Assembly (NCBI RefSeq): GCF_001597745.1
Contig: NZ_LUHJ01000061.1
Location: 305,844 to 369,843 of the forward strand
Length of the DNA stretch: 64,000 nucleotides
Origin: Anabaena sp. 4-3
GTDB taxonomy: Bacteria > Cyanobacteriota > Cyanobacteriia > Cyanobacteriales > Nostocaceae
Direction: 5' to 3'
Shown piece by piece: positions 9,688 to 18,104 of this stretch (positions are counted from its first letter, which is position 1; each line of letters opens with the position of its first letter). The translations under genes and the position numbers were made by a program. Under the pieces are notes generated by a model, which was not told the origin of the DNA, did not search any database, and saw nothing but the letters and a program-made list of their open reading frames with translations.

Positions 9688-11094
9688 ATGACAGACAACA
9701 CAGATTTTCGCATTGAGCGCGACTCGATGGGCGATCGCCAAATTGCTAGTAATGTTTATTACGGTATTCAAACCCTCAGAGCCATAGAAAACTTCCCAAT
9801 TAGCGGCATCAAACCCTTACCCACTTACGTAGATGCCTGTATTTTCATTAAAAAAGCTACAGCAATAGTCAATGGTGAACTCGGCTGTATTCCCGAAGAT
9901 ATAAGTCAAGCAATTGTCAAAGCCACTGATGAAATTCTAGCCGGGAAGTTACGCGAGCAGTTTGTGGTTGATGTCTATCAAGCTGGTGCGGGAACTTCCC
10001 ACCACATGAACGTTAACGAAGTTTTAGCAAATCGCGCTTTAGAAATTCTCGGCGAAGACAAGGGGAATTACAAACGAGTTAGCCCCAACGATCATGTAAA
10101 CTATGGACAGTCTACCAACGATGTCATCCCCACAGCAATTAGGATTGGTGGTTTGTTAGCACTGGCGAGGACATTACACCCAGCCTTAGAAAAAGCGATC
10201 GCCGCCTTAGAAAACAAAGCTGTAGAATTTCAAGATATTGTTAAATCTGGCAGAACCCACTTACAAGATGCTGTACCCGTGCGCTTAGGTGAAAACTTCC
10301 GCGCTTGGGCGCAAATTTTATCAGAACACCAAAACCGCATTTACACCGCCTCTGGGGATTTAATGGTATTAGGTTTAGGAGGTAGTGCGGCTGGTACTGG
10401 CTTAAATACCCATCCTGAATATCGCACCCGTGTAGTAGAAGTTCTCTCAGAATTACTAGAATTACCTCTACAACCTGCGCCCCATCTCATGGCAGCAATG
10501 CAAAGCATGGCCCCATTCGTCAACGTTTCTGGCGCATTACGGAACTTAGCCCAGGATTTAGCCAAAATTTCCCATGATTTGCGGTTAATGGACTCCGGGC
10601 CAAAAACTGGTTTAAAAGAAATTCAATTACCCCCAGTACAACCTGGTTCTTCGATTATGCCAGGAAAGTATAACCCCGTGATGGCAGAGATGACATCGAT
10701 GGTGTGTTTTCAGGTAATGGGTTACGACAATGCGATCGCACTTGCCGCCCAAGCCGGACAATTAGAATTAAACGTGATGATGCCGTTAATTGCCTATAAC
10801 CTGATTCACAGTATCGAAATTCTTGGTAATACTATCGCCGCCCTCACACAACGCTGCATAGAAGGAATTACCGCCAACAAAGAACGTTGTTTAGCTTACG
10901 CCGAAGGCAGTTTAGCATTAGTCACCGCACTTAACACCCATATTGGTTATTTAAACGCCGCCGCCGTCGCCAAAGAATCCTTAGAAACAGGCAAATCTCT
11001 CAGACAGATAGTTTTAGAAAAAGGGCTAATGAGTGAAGCAGAACTAGCTACTGTGTTAAATCTAGAACAGATGAGCAGTATTGTAGGGGGCTAG
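9688..11094 (+). CDS. aspA: Aspartate ammonia-lyase (aspartase/fumarase superfamily)
   Basis: A 468-residue member of the aspartase/fumarase superfamily. The signature GSSIMPGKYNPV, with the catalytic Ser loop, begins at residue 320. YQAGAGTSHHMNVNEVLANRA and NDHVNYGQSTNDV are also present. The AGAGTS form with LGEDKGNYKRVSPNDHVN is closer to aspartase than to class II fumarase (SGTQSNMN), but HHMNVNEVLANRA is partly fumarase-like, so substrate assignment is moderately sure. The reaction is aspartate to fumarate plus ammonia. panD, which also uses aspartate, lies 3.5 kb downstream but is not clearly in the same operon. Confidence 0.82.
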   Translation: MTDNTDFRIERDSMGDRQIASNVYYGIQTLRAIENFPISGIKPLPTYVDACIFIKKATAIVNGELGCIPEDISQAIVKATDEILAGKLREQFVVDVYQAGAGTSHHMNVNEVLANRALEILGEDKGNYKRVSPNDHVNYGQSTNDVIPTAIRIGGLLALARTLHPALEKAIAALENKAVEFQDIVKSGRTHLQDAVPVRLGENFRAWAQILSEHQNRIYTASGDLMVLGLGGSAAGTGLNTHPEYRTRVVEVLSELLELPLQPAPHLMAAMQSMAPFVNVSGALRNLAQDLAKISHDLRLMDSGPKTGLKEIQLPPVQPGSSIMPGKYNPVMAEMTSMVCFQVMGYDNAIALAAQAGQLELNVMMPLIAYNLIHSIEILGNTIAALTQRCIEGITANKERCLAYAEGSLALVTALNTHIGYLNAAAVAKESLETGKSLRQIVLEKGLMSEAELATVLNLEQMSSIVGG

Positions 11095-11110
11095 GGACTG
11101 GGGACTGGGT

Positions 11111-11185
11111 AACAGTTATTCTTCCTCCGCTCCTCCGCTTCCTCCGCTTCCTCCGCTTCCCTGCTCCCCCTGCTTCCTCATCTTC
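11111..11185. repeat. CTTCCTCCG short tandem repeats
   Basis: Direct repeats of the CTTCCTCCG type follow GGGGACTGG copies between aspA and the DUF362 gene. Equivalent runs lie at 12470-12500 and 60694-60716. Confidence 0.75.
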
Positions 11186-11213
11186 CTCATCAACTCCACT
11201 CACATCAATACCC

Positions 11214-12185
11214 ATGCAAAACCAAAAACCATCTGTCAGCCTCATCCGGGCTAATTCTTACGAAAAAGATGCTTTAAGGGAATCTTTAGTTACCTTGCTA
11301 GAACCCTTTGGCGGAATGGCGGCTTTTGTCAAACCAGGGCAACGCGTCTTACTCAAACCTAATTTACTCACAGGTTCGCGTCCCACAAAAGAGTGTACTA
11401 CCCGCGCTGAATTGGTTTATGCGGTTGCTCAGATGGTAATTGCCGCAGGTGGCAAACCATTTTTAGGAGATAGTCCCGCTTTTGGTAGTGCTAAAGGTGT
11501 AGCTATAGCCAATGGTTATCAGCCAATCATCCAAGAATTAAATCTTCCTATCATTGAGTTTCACGGACAGCGTTACCAAACCGTGAGCGAAAATTTTAAT
11601 CACCTACTACTCTGTAAAGAAGCAATAGAAGCAGATGTAGTGATTAATCTCCCTAAAGTTAAGTCTCATACCCAATTAACCTTAACTTTGGCAGTCAAAA
11701 ACCTGTTTGGTTGTGTTCCCGGCAAAATGAAAGCATGGTGGCACATGGAAGCCGGAAAAGATGCCAACCGTTTCGGTGAGATGTTAGTTGAAACTGCTAA
11801 GGCTATTAATCCAGACTTAACTATTTTAGACGGCATCATCGGTCATGAAGGCAATGGCCCCAGTGGCGGCGAACCTCGTCCTTTGGGTATATTAGCCGCA
11901 TCATCAAATGTCTTCGCCCTAGACAGGGCAATGGTAGAAATTCTCAATGTACCACCGCAGCAAGTCCCCACCGTTGCAGCTTCCCAAAGGTTAGGAGTTT
12001 GCCCAGAACTAGCTGAGATTGATTTCCCTAATTTACATCCTGATTTATTAAAAATTGCAGATTGGCGGCTGCCAGACAAGCTCATGCCTATTGACTTTGC
12101 TATGCCCAGAGTCATCAAGTCTACGTTCAAACATTTTTATATCCGTTTTATCAAAGAACCCATGACTGCCTATGCTAAACAGTAG
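11214..12185 (+). CDS. DUF362 domain-containing protein
   Basis: A 323-residue DUF362 protein. Family blocks seen are KPGQRVLLKPNLL, VINLPKVKSHTQLTLTLAVKNLFGCVPGKMK, and TILDGIIGHEGNGPSGGEPRPLGILAAS, with Asp/Glu and His residues suited to cofactor or metal binding. DUF362 is often fused to 4Fe-4S ferredoxin domains. This copy has no C-x2-C-x2-C-x3-C cluster and is the short single-domain form. Its reaction is unknown. The gene starts after a repeat-filled 119-base spacer downstream of aspA, so co-transcription is uncertain. Confidence 0.8.
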   Translation: MQNQKPSVSLIRANSYEKDALRESLVTLLEPFGGMAAFVKPGQRVLLKPNLLTGSRPTKECTTRAELVYAVAQMVIAAGGKPFLGDSPAFGSAKGVAIANGYQPIIQELNLPIIEFHGQRYQTVSENFNHLLLCKEAIEADVVINLPKVKSHTQLTLTLAVKNLFGCVPGKMKAWWHMEAGKDANRFGEMLVETAKAINPDLTILDGIIGHEGNGPSGGEPRPLGILAASSNVFALDRAMVEILNVPPQQVPTVAASQRLGVCPELAEIDFPNLHPDLLKIADWRLPDKLMPIDFAMPRVIKSTFKHFYIRFIKEPMTAYAKQ

Positions 12186-12210
12186 GTTGTCTGGAACATC
12201 TGATGTTTTT

Positions 12211-12276
12211 GTAGGGTGCATCAGAAAAGATAATTTGGCAAACTTAAACAGATTTTTGACATCTGACACACTCTAC
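12211..12276. repeat. GTAGGGTGC palindromic repeat, single copy
   Basis: Ends GTAGGGTGCATCAG and CTGACACACTCTAC form an imperfect inverted repeat about 66 bp long. It is the same family as 2518-2582, 2598-2662 and 20013-20078. It lies 25 bases after the DUF362 stop and may act as its transcript end. Confidence 0.75.
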
Positions 12277-12382
12277 TAATGTGCTTGTCTTGAACATCTC
12301 ACCAAAAGCAAGTGCAAGCTCTGTTACAACAATCTCCCATTCAGGAGAGTAGTCTAGAGATTACCCTCCGATTGCTTAACCA

Positions 12383-12408
12383 AACCGCCCTCTAGCGGCG
12401 GTTTTCCC
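12383..12408 (+). terminator. Rho-independent-type terminator
   Basis: AACCGCC (12383-12389) pairs with GGCGGTT (12397-12403), followed by TTTTCCCC. Since 200 bases separate it from the DUF362 stop, it may end a read-through transcript or an unannotated small RNA encoded at about 12290-12400. That stretch also contains a CTCC/GGAG hairpin and no reading frame. Confidence 0.6.
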
Positions 12409-12412
12409 CTGA

Positions 12413-12455
12413 TTAGTCATTAGTCATTAGTCATTAGTCATTAGTCATTAGTCAT
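12413..12455. repeat. ATTAGTC heptamer array (STRR)
   Basis: Six consecutive copies of the heptanucleotide ATTAGTC, the classic short tandemly repeated repetitive sequence of heterocystous cyanobacteria. Confidence 0.9.
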
Positions 12456-12500
12456 GAGTTTTTTTCCTCCGCTTCCTCCGCTTCCTCCGCTTCCTCCCCC

Positions 12501-13192
12501 TACCCTCTATCCTGGGTTAACAGCCAAAAGTATTTTTACTCTACCTATGTGTAGATTGACAAAATAGAAGTAATATCACGTAAATTTATTAATTACGATT
12601 TAGAAATAATTTTTTGGTGTGATTACTGACTTCTTTCTCACCACTACGGGTATTTTATCTGTATTTATGCGGTTGCTTTTCTGATGTTCAAAATTGTGTT
12701 GACTGATGTTTCTAGAGTTTTGTATTTCTTCAGATTTACTTGTGTTGAATAGTGACAAAAAAATACTTGATTTCAGCAATATTTCGGGATGTTAATCATT
12801 ATCCTGAAAATGATGAACCGCTACAAGTGGCGTAGACAAAGTATTTTGGAATGTAACCTCTTTGGACTCTGACACCATCAAGGTAGATAATTAATCTACC
12901 ACCAAAGAAAAAAATCTTACTAATTATGTCTTTGACTTAATCTCTGCTTAACCTAAAAAAAGTTAATCCTTACTATAAATTTTAACATATTGTTGAGTCA
13001 AGCTAGCCAAAAATGTTCATAACCCTTTTGGTATCAAGATTACCGAGTCTAAAAGTACAACTATCACACTTGCGAAACAGGTTAATGTTTTTGACGGCTA
13101 TACATTTTACAAGAAAAAATAGCTAAAATAGTATTGAAACTCTCGACTAGAGAGTAAACCTAACAATCAATTGTGATTAACTCCAATTCTGT
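12501..13192. other. AT-rich intergenic region without a recognised gene
   Basis: About 690 AT-rich bases with no open frame that resembles a protein. CTCTCGACTAGAGAG (13140-13154) is a short palindrome just before the next small gene and may be part of its promoter or leader. Nothing else is supported. Confidence 0.5.
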
Positions 13193-13378
13193 ATGAATTC
13201 AGATAGCCAGTCTGCCAACCCTCCCGACACGTATTCCCATCGTTTGGCAGACATTCTGGGAACATTGATAGCTGTAGTTACTCTTACGCTACCTGTGTTT
13301 GTCATTGCCCATTATTCAACTGATGTTCCAAATAGTCAGCAACCCATGACTTATGAACTTCCGCGAGGTGAGCGATAG
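13193..13378 (+). CDS. Small single-pass membrane protein, unknown
   Basis: A 61-residue frame with a polar N-terminus (MNSDSQSANPPDTYSHRLAD), one clear hydrophobic helix (LGTLIAVVTLTLPVFVIAHY, residues 27-46) and a short polar tail. The hydrophobic segment, its isolation between long non-coding gaps and the strong terminator at 13488 suggest a real small protein. I do not recognise a family and the start has no strong ribosome binding site. Confidence 0.5.
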   Translation: MNSDSQSANPPDTYSHRLADILGTLIAVVTLTLPVFVIAHYSTDVPNSQQPMTYELPRGER

Positions 13379-13487
13379 ACAACCAACACACAGATGAATG
13401 TGAGATTTCAGCAGCCTAAAGTTCCAACAAAAATGGAGAAAGCAAGTTTTGAGCCAGCATTTTTGTATGTAGATCAACAACCATGAG

Positions 13488-13526
13488 CTAAATCTGCGTT
13501 CTTGGCACAGATTTAGTGTTTTTTGT
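13488..13526 (+). terminator. Rho-independent terminator
   Basis: CTAAATCTG (13488-13496) and CAGATTTAG (13508-13516) form a 9-bp stem followed by TGTTTTTTG. It lies 110 bases after the small membrane protein gene. Confidence 0.75.
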
Positions 13527-13563
13527 GCATTCAGGGGGCAGATCCTTCTCAGGAACTAACGGA

Positions 13564-13597
13564 AAGCGTTGCGATGTTTGTCGTAACGCTTTTTAAT
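13564..13597 (+). terminator. Second rho-independent terminator
   Basis: AAGCGTT (13564-13570) pairs with AACGCTT (13585-13591), with additional pairing inside the loop, followed by TTTAATTTG. Two terminators in series insulate ppa from upstream transcription. The remaining bases up to 13836 hold GGGGCAG-type repeats and no gene. Confidence 0.65.
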
Positions 13598-13836
13598 TTG
13601 GGTGGGTTTAGGGGTGTAGGGGAGATGAGGAAGCAGGGGGGCAGAGAGAAACGGGGAAAGTTCTTTCCCCCTGCAAAGAACCCCAATTCTTCTTTTCCAA
13701 TCCCCAATCAAGAGTCAAGAGTCCCCATTCCCGAATTTTGAATGAGAGAATTTTGAATTGATGTGTCCATCTAGGCCATAAAATTCTACACGGGGAGTAT
13801 GTTCCCCATACACACTTAGATACCCAAAAGATTTTT

Positions 13837-14349
13837 ATGGACTTATCCCGTATTCCAGCCCAGCCAAAACCCGGTGTAATCAACGTTCTGATTGAAATTG
13901 CCGGCGGAAGTAAAAATAAATACGAGTTTGACAAAGACTTACAAGCCTTTGCTCTAGACCGGGTACTGTATTCTTCGGTAAAATATCCCTATGATTATGG
14001 TTTCATCCCTAACACCCTGGCTGATGATGGTGATCCTTTAGATGGTATGGTTATCATGGATGAGCCAACTTTCCCCGGTTGTATCATTCCTGCAAGACCG
14101 ATTGGCTTCTTGGAAATGGTTGACGGTGGCGATCGCGATGAAAAAATTCTGTGTGTACCAGACAAAGATCCACGCTACGCTCACGTAAAATCCTTGAAAG
14201 ACATAGCACCACACCGTTTAGACGAAATTGCTGAGTTTTTCCGTAGTTATAAAAATTTGGAAAAAAAAGTTACTGAAATTCTCGGTTGGCAGGATGCTGA
14301 CAAGGTAGCTCCTCTAGTCGAAACGTCGATCAAAGCTTATAAAGGATAG
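13837..14349 (+). CDS. ppa: Inorganic pyrophosphatase
   Basis: A 170-residue family I soluble pyrophosphatase, which hydrolyses PPi to phosphate and pulls biosynthetic reactions forward. The signature D-x-D-P-x-D is present as DGDPLD, preceded by the [11 protein letters not shown] loop. CVPDKDPR supplies further Mg-binding aspartates, and the C-terminus has FFRSYKNLE with the conserved Tyr-Lys. Length is normal. The ATG at 13837 leads directly into the family N-terminus. Confidence 0.96.
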   Translation: MDLSRIPAQPKPGVINVLIEIAGGSKNKYEFDKDLQAFALDRVLYSSVKYPYDYGFIPNTLADDGDPLDGMVIMDEPTFPGCIIPARPIGFLEMVDGGDRDEKILCVPDKDPRYAHVKSLKDIAPHRLDEIAEFFRSYKNLEKKVTEILGWQDADKVAPLVETSIKAYKG

Positions 14350-14391
14350 TGGGCAATTGGTAATGGGTAAGACTAAAGTAAAAAGTGAACC

Positions 14392-14436
14392 AGTAAAACA
14401 CAAAATCCAGATAAATTTTACTGTTGACTTTTACTT
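14392..14436. repeat. Inverted repeat between ppa and panD
   Basis: AGTAAAA and TTTTACT arms, flanked by longer imperfect arms (AATTGGTAATGGG near 14354 and CCCAATTACCAG near 14446), give a large imperfect hairpin that probably separates ppa from panD transcripts. It may be a degenerate MITE. Confidence 0.5.
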
Positions 14437-14578
14437 TTGACTTTCCCAATTACCAGTATCTCAACTGATCATGAGTTGAGTTGAACAAGCCGAAACAGAA
14501 CTCACTCCAGTCACATAACAGCAAACACACTTGTGCTGGTTGCGAATTCCACAAATTGCCACATAACCTCAAACCGAA

Positions 14579-14962
14579 ATGCAGCGTACTATCCTTTTAG
14601 CAAAAATTCACAATTGCACCCTCACCGGAGCAAACATCAATTATGTAGGTAGTATTAGCATCGATAAAATTTTGTTAGAAAAAGCTGGCATCTTACCATA
14701 CGAGCAAGTGCAAGTAGTGAATAGTGCTAATGGTGAGCGGTTCATTACTTATGCTATACCAGCACCAGCCCATTCAGGAATTATTGAATTAAATGGGGCT
14801 GCTGCCCGTCTAGGCATGATCGGCGATCGCGTGATTATAATGACTTACGGGCAGTTCACACCAGAAGAGTTAAAAAATTACACTCCTACAGTAGTCATTG
14901 TGGACGAACACAACCGACTTTTAGAAGTGCGACACTATGACGACCTGCTCACTAAGGTCTAA
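14579..14962 (+). CDS. panD: Aspartate 1-decarboxylase
   Basis: A 127-residue pyruvoyl enzyme that decarboxylates aspartate to beta-alanine for pantothenate and CoA. The self-cleavage site is Gly24-Ser25 in [10 protein letters not shown], exactly where the family places it. [19 protein letters not shown] and [10 protein letters not shown] match the beta-barrel core. Length is normal. The next gene starts 11 bases downstream on the same strand, so it is likely co-transcribed. Confidence 0.95.
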   Translation: MQRTILLAKIHNCTLTGANINYVGSISIDKILLEKAGILPYEQVQVVNSANGERFITYAIPAPAHSGIIELNGAAARLGMIGDRVIIMTYGQFTPEELKNYTPTVVIVDEHNRLLEVRHYDDLLTKV

Positions 14963-14973
14963 ATTGAAAGAAA

Positions 14974-15876
14974 ATGTCAAATCTTGAGCTGTCAGGTTCC
15001 CAGGTCTACCTATCTGAACAGTCTACTAAATCACCAAGTAACTTAGCGGGTGATTTTGTAGTCAAATTTTGGGGTGTCAGGGGTTTGATTCCCACCCCAG
15101 GTAGCAACACCGGCCGTTATGGCGGTAACACTGCTTGTGTAGAAATCCACGTAGCTGGTAAAAACTTAATTTTTGATGGTGGTACTGGTTTACGCATCCT
15201 GGGGAAAACTTGGCAGCACTTGCAACAGCCAATACAAGCCCATTTATTTTTTACCAATTCCCAGACAAATCGCATTCAGGGGTTTCCCTTTTTTGCACCC
15301 GCCTTTATTGCAGAAAATTCGTTTCATATTTACGGTGCGGCTGCTTCCAATGGAGCCTCTATTAAACAATGTCTGTATGACCAAATGCTGCAACCATATT
15401 TTCCCTATCCTCTACAGGTAATGCAGTCGGAATTACAGTTTTACTATCTCACTCCCAGTAGTGAAGTTAAGTTAGATGATGTCACAATTACCACAAAATT
15501 AATTAATCAGACTCACCGTTCCATTGGCTATCGGGTAAGCTGGCAAAACTATCATGTTGCTTATGTGACAGATTTAAGTAACCGCATAGAGCAAATAGAA
15601 CGAGAGAATATTTTACAACTTGTTCAAGATGTGGATTTACTCATTGCTAATGCCACTTACACCCCACCAACATCCCATGATCATGACTGTGCGGATACCC
15701 TTTGGCAAGTTGCCGTAGAAATAGCTCAGAAGGCAAATGCGAAACAGTTAATTATTTCTCATCATCACCCAGATGACGATGATGATTTTCTCGACAAGGT
15801 ACAAAAGGAAGTAAATCTAGCTTTCCCCAATACACTATTAGGCTCTGAAGGCTTAGTATTACCTATCGCTAAGTAA
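14974..15876 (+). CDS. MBL-fold protein lacking the metal-binding motif
   Basis: A 300-residue metallo-beta-lactamase-fold protein of the group usually annotated as MBL-fold metallo-hydrolase with KFWGVRG and GGNTACVE near the N-terminus. Those blocks and the DGGTGLR strand are intact. The HxHxDH box is not: where S-H-x-H-x-D-H should precede IQGFPFF, the sequence reads T94-N-S-Q-T-N-R100. TDLSN and SHHHPDDDDD later supply acidic and His residues that do not rebuild the first site. It is therefore probably a non-catalytic or repurposed member. It sits 11 bases after panD, suggesting an operon, though the link to beta-alanine synthesis is unknown. Confidence 0.78.
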   Translation: MSNLELSGSQVYLSEQSTKSPSNLAGDFVVKFWGVRGLIPTPGSNTGRYGGNTACVEIHVAGKNLIFDGGTGLRILGKTWQHLQQPIQAHLFFTNSQTNRIQGFPFFAPAFIAENSFHIYGAAASNGASIKQCLYDQMLQPYFPYPLQVMQSELQFYYLTPSSEVKLDDVTITTKLINQTHRSIGYRVSWQNYHVAYVTDLSNRIEQIERENILQLVQDVDLLIANATYTPPTSHDHDCADTLWQVAVEIAQKANAKQLIISHHHPDDDDDFLDKVQKEVNLAFPNTLLGSEGLVLPIAK

Positions 15877-16026
15877 TTCGCATCACAGCATCCTCACTGC
15901 TACCAGAAAACCGTTTCTCCTATATCTCTCCCCAATGACTTTTTGAATTATTCTGAAAGATAGAGGTTAACTTTTGTCAGGGTTATCTTTTTTTAATAAA
16001 TTTTTTCTAAAAAAGTGTGTACCCTG

Positions 16027-16150
16027 TTACAATATTGTTAAGAAAAGTTGCCCGTTGCATTTTGGGAACTCGCAACCGGGTTTTAACTCTATTGAGAAGA
16101 CAACGCGAATTAATTTTTTAAGACCAGCTGTGGGAAGCTGGTCTTTTTTT
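16027..16150 (+). ncRNA. Candidate small RNA with two hairpins
   Basis: A possible -10 TACAAT (16028-16033) precedes a stretch with two strong stems. The first is CCCGTTGC (16051-16058) with GCAACCGGG (16072-16080), one bulge, followed by TTTT. The second is the terminator at 16121-16150. The region has no convincing reading frame and lies more than 100 bases beyond the MBL-fold gene. It could be a free-standing sRNA or the structured 3-prime end of the panD-MBL transcript. No known RNA family was recognised. Confidence 0.4.
16121..16150 (+). terminator. Strong rho-independent terminator
   Basis: AGACCAGCT (16121-16129), loop GTGGGA, AGCTGGTCT (16136-16144), then six T. It terminates rightward transcription just before the convergent porin gene ends at 16167. 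Confidence 0.92.
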
Positions 16151-16166
16151 GTGTTATTTGGGAAAA

Positions 16167-17795
16167 TTAGAAACTAAAGGTAGTTCTCAGCGCACCAATC
16201 ACCACATTATCATTGTTATCGTTATGGTCTGGTGCTGTCAGCCAGATAACTCCGGGTGTGATAGTGATATTGTCACTGACCTTATATTGATAGAATGCCT
16301 CAATATGGTAGGAAGTATCTCTATCTTCCGGCACGGCGGCAACGTTGGAACTGGTAACTTTTGGTTCCATACCGACGATAATACCGCCTAAGTTACCTTT
16401 TTTACCCAGGTCGGGGAAGCCTAGAGTAACGGCATAGTTCCAGATGTCAATATCTCCACGTTGTCCTGTTAAGGTGCGGCTTGTTGTATAGCCAGCCCAA
16501 CCACCTAGTACCAATTTATCACTGAGGCCGATGGATGCTTGAACACCGTAAGAATTGCTGGAATATGCTACATCTGTTAGTCCTTGGGCTGTTGCTAAAT
16601 CTTGGAAGGTTGCAGCATTACTACCTGTGAGTAGTGGCTGTTTGTAGGAGTTGATATATGTTAATCCTACGGTGAAGCGATCGCTCGGTTTAACTGTCAG
16701 CTGTGCCAATGCACCATAAGCACCATCAAATAACCCATTCTTCGGTGTTGGGTCATTAGCTGTAGGAGTCAAATAACCTAAACTTAATGCCAATCTATCA
16801 CCAAATTGATGGGTAACACCTAATCCTGTCCCACCGATCTGACTATAAATTGGGTTACGTGTACCAAAGGTAGATATAGCACCAAAACCACCATCTCCAT
16901 CAAACAAGTTGACGGTGCTGGTGAGGTCGTCTGCTGCACCTGCGTTAGCAATTAATTTTACTTCCGTGTTCTGGCTTAAAGGAAATCCGTACCATAAGGC
17001 ATCTATAGCAGCGTTATTATTGGGTGCAGCACTAGCAAAAAACAGGTTGCCTTCTGGGGTGTTAATGGTAGGAGTAAAGATATTATTCGCTTGGATTCTG
17101 GTGAACAGAGTATCTTTACCTGTAAAGCTGGTGACAAATTCTACCCTTGCCCTGTATCCCAGAGTCGTATTATTGTCTGTAATTTCCGCATTGTTAACGC
17201 GATCGCCTGACAATACATCACTCACCACGCCGACAACTTGTCCTTGTAGTTTGGTGGTGGTGGAAAATTGATTGGCTTCTAACTCAGAAGTTCTAGCTTC
17301 TAGCGCGTCTACTCTTCCTCTAAGTGTCGCCAGTTCTGCGGAAAATTCTTCTTGTAGCTTTTGCAGTCTCGCTAAATCTTCTCTTGTTACCAGATCAGCT
17401 GTAGCGGTAGCAATTAATTCATTCACCCGGTCAAGACAAGCGTTCAAACCAGCCGCGAACTCGTATCTTGTTAAGGCACGATTACCACGATATGTCTGAT
17501 TCGGATAACCTGCTATACAACCATATCTTTCTACCAATGATTGCAATGCTTGGAAAGCCCAGTCTGTGGGCTGGACATCTGATAGTTGCGATACTGATGT
17601 CACTTGCGCCAAGTCTTGCTGTTGAGAGTTACTTTCAGACTTAATCTCTGGATTGGCAACGCTGGAGGTTGGATTTATTTCTGTATTAACAGATACTTCT
17701 TCGGCAAAAGATTGATTACCAAACAGCAGTATCATACTGCAAAATACTGGGCTAGCCAGCAAATATTTCCATGAAGTTTGCATTTTTCTCCTCAC
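16167..17795 (-). CDS. Cyanobacterial outer-membrane porin with SLH domain (iron uptake porin type)
   Basis: A 542-residue outer-membrane protein. A signal peptide (KYLLASPVFCSMILLFGNQSFAEE) is followed by an SLH domain at about residues 70-130 (VQPTDWAFQALQSLVERYGCIAGYPNQTYRGNRALTRYEFAAGLNACLD in shortened form). A short coiled coil follows (LQKLQEEFSAELATLRGRVDALEARTSELEANQ region, about 143-175), then a beta-barrel of the OprB-like cyanobacterial porin family ending in aromatic ALRTTFSF. The SLH domain anchors it to peptidoglycan-linked polymer. Such porins pass inorganic ions; the iron label is a family name. Divergence from znuA across 310 bases suggests, without proof, a part in zinc or metal entry. 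Confidence 0.88.
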   Translation of the reverse strand: MRRKMQTSWKYLLASPVFCSMILLFGNQSFAEEVSVNTEINPTSSVANPEIKSESNSQQQDLAQVTSVSQLSDVQPTDWAFQALQSLVERYGCIAGYPNQTYRGNRALTRYEFAAGLNACLDRVNELIATATADLVTREDLARLQKLQEEFSAELATLRGRVDALEARTSELEANQFSTTTKLQGQVVGVVSDVLSGDRVNNAEITDNNTTLGYRARVEFVTSFTGKDTLFTRIQANNIFTPTINTPEGNLFFASAAPNNNAAIDALWYGFPLSQNTEVKLIANAGAADDLTSTVNLFDGDGGFGAISTFGTRNPIYSQIGGTGLGVTHQFGDRLALSLGYLTPTANDPTPKNGLFDGAYGALAQLTVKPSDRFTVGLTYINSYKQPLLTGSNAATFQDLATAQGLTDVAYSSNSYGVQASIGLSDKLVLGGWAGYTTSRTLTGQRGDIDIWNYAVTLGFPDLGKKGNLGGIIVGMEPKVTSSNVAAVPEDRDTSYHIEAFYQYKVSDNITITPGVIWLTAPDHNDNNDNVVIGALRTTFSF

Positions 17796-17993
17796 ACCTA
17801 TTTCAAACTTCTTTTAGCTTGGTTATACCTTTACCAAGCTATTGACAGCATCTATTTTTTTACAACTATTTTTCAAATATTACCAGCACTGAGCAAATTT
17901 TGTCACAAGAAAAATCAATAATTCATCATTTATTAAAAATATATAACTTAATATTTATTAATATTTTTTGGGGCAAATAGTCCAGTAGTCACC

Positions 17994-18032
17994 ACCTACC
18001 AACCTTGTTGGTGGTAACAAACAAGGTTGAGG
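17994..18032. repeat. Overlapping palindromes upstream of znuA
   Basis: CAACCTTGTT (about 17999-18008) can pair with AACAAGGTTG (18019-18029 region), or CCAAC with the nearer GTTGG. The two pairings are mutually exclusive. The element lies just upstream of the znuA promoter and might be an operator or the end of a leftward transcript. Confidence 0.45.
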
Positions 18033-18047
18033 GAAATTTTATGAGAA

Positions 18048-18075
18048 TGAGAATTATTATAATTTACAGTATAAT
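18048..18075 (+). promoter_or_regulatory. Candidate Zur box and -10 element of znuA
   Basis: TGAGAAT-T-ATTATAA (18048-18062) has the 7-1-7 layout of cyanobacterial Zur operators, with five of seven arm positions paired. It covers the expected -35 position for the TATAAT at 18070-18075. A bound Zur-Zn protein there would block znuA transcription when zinc is sufficient. zur itself is not in the window. Confidence 0.55.
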
Positions 18076-18104
18076 CAGTGTTGGCATTTTTGCGGGGGAA
18101 AACT

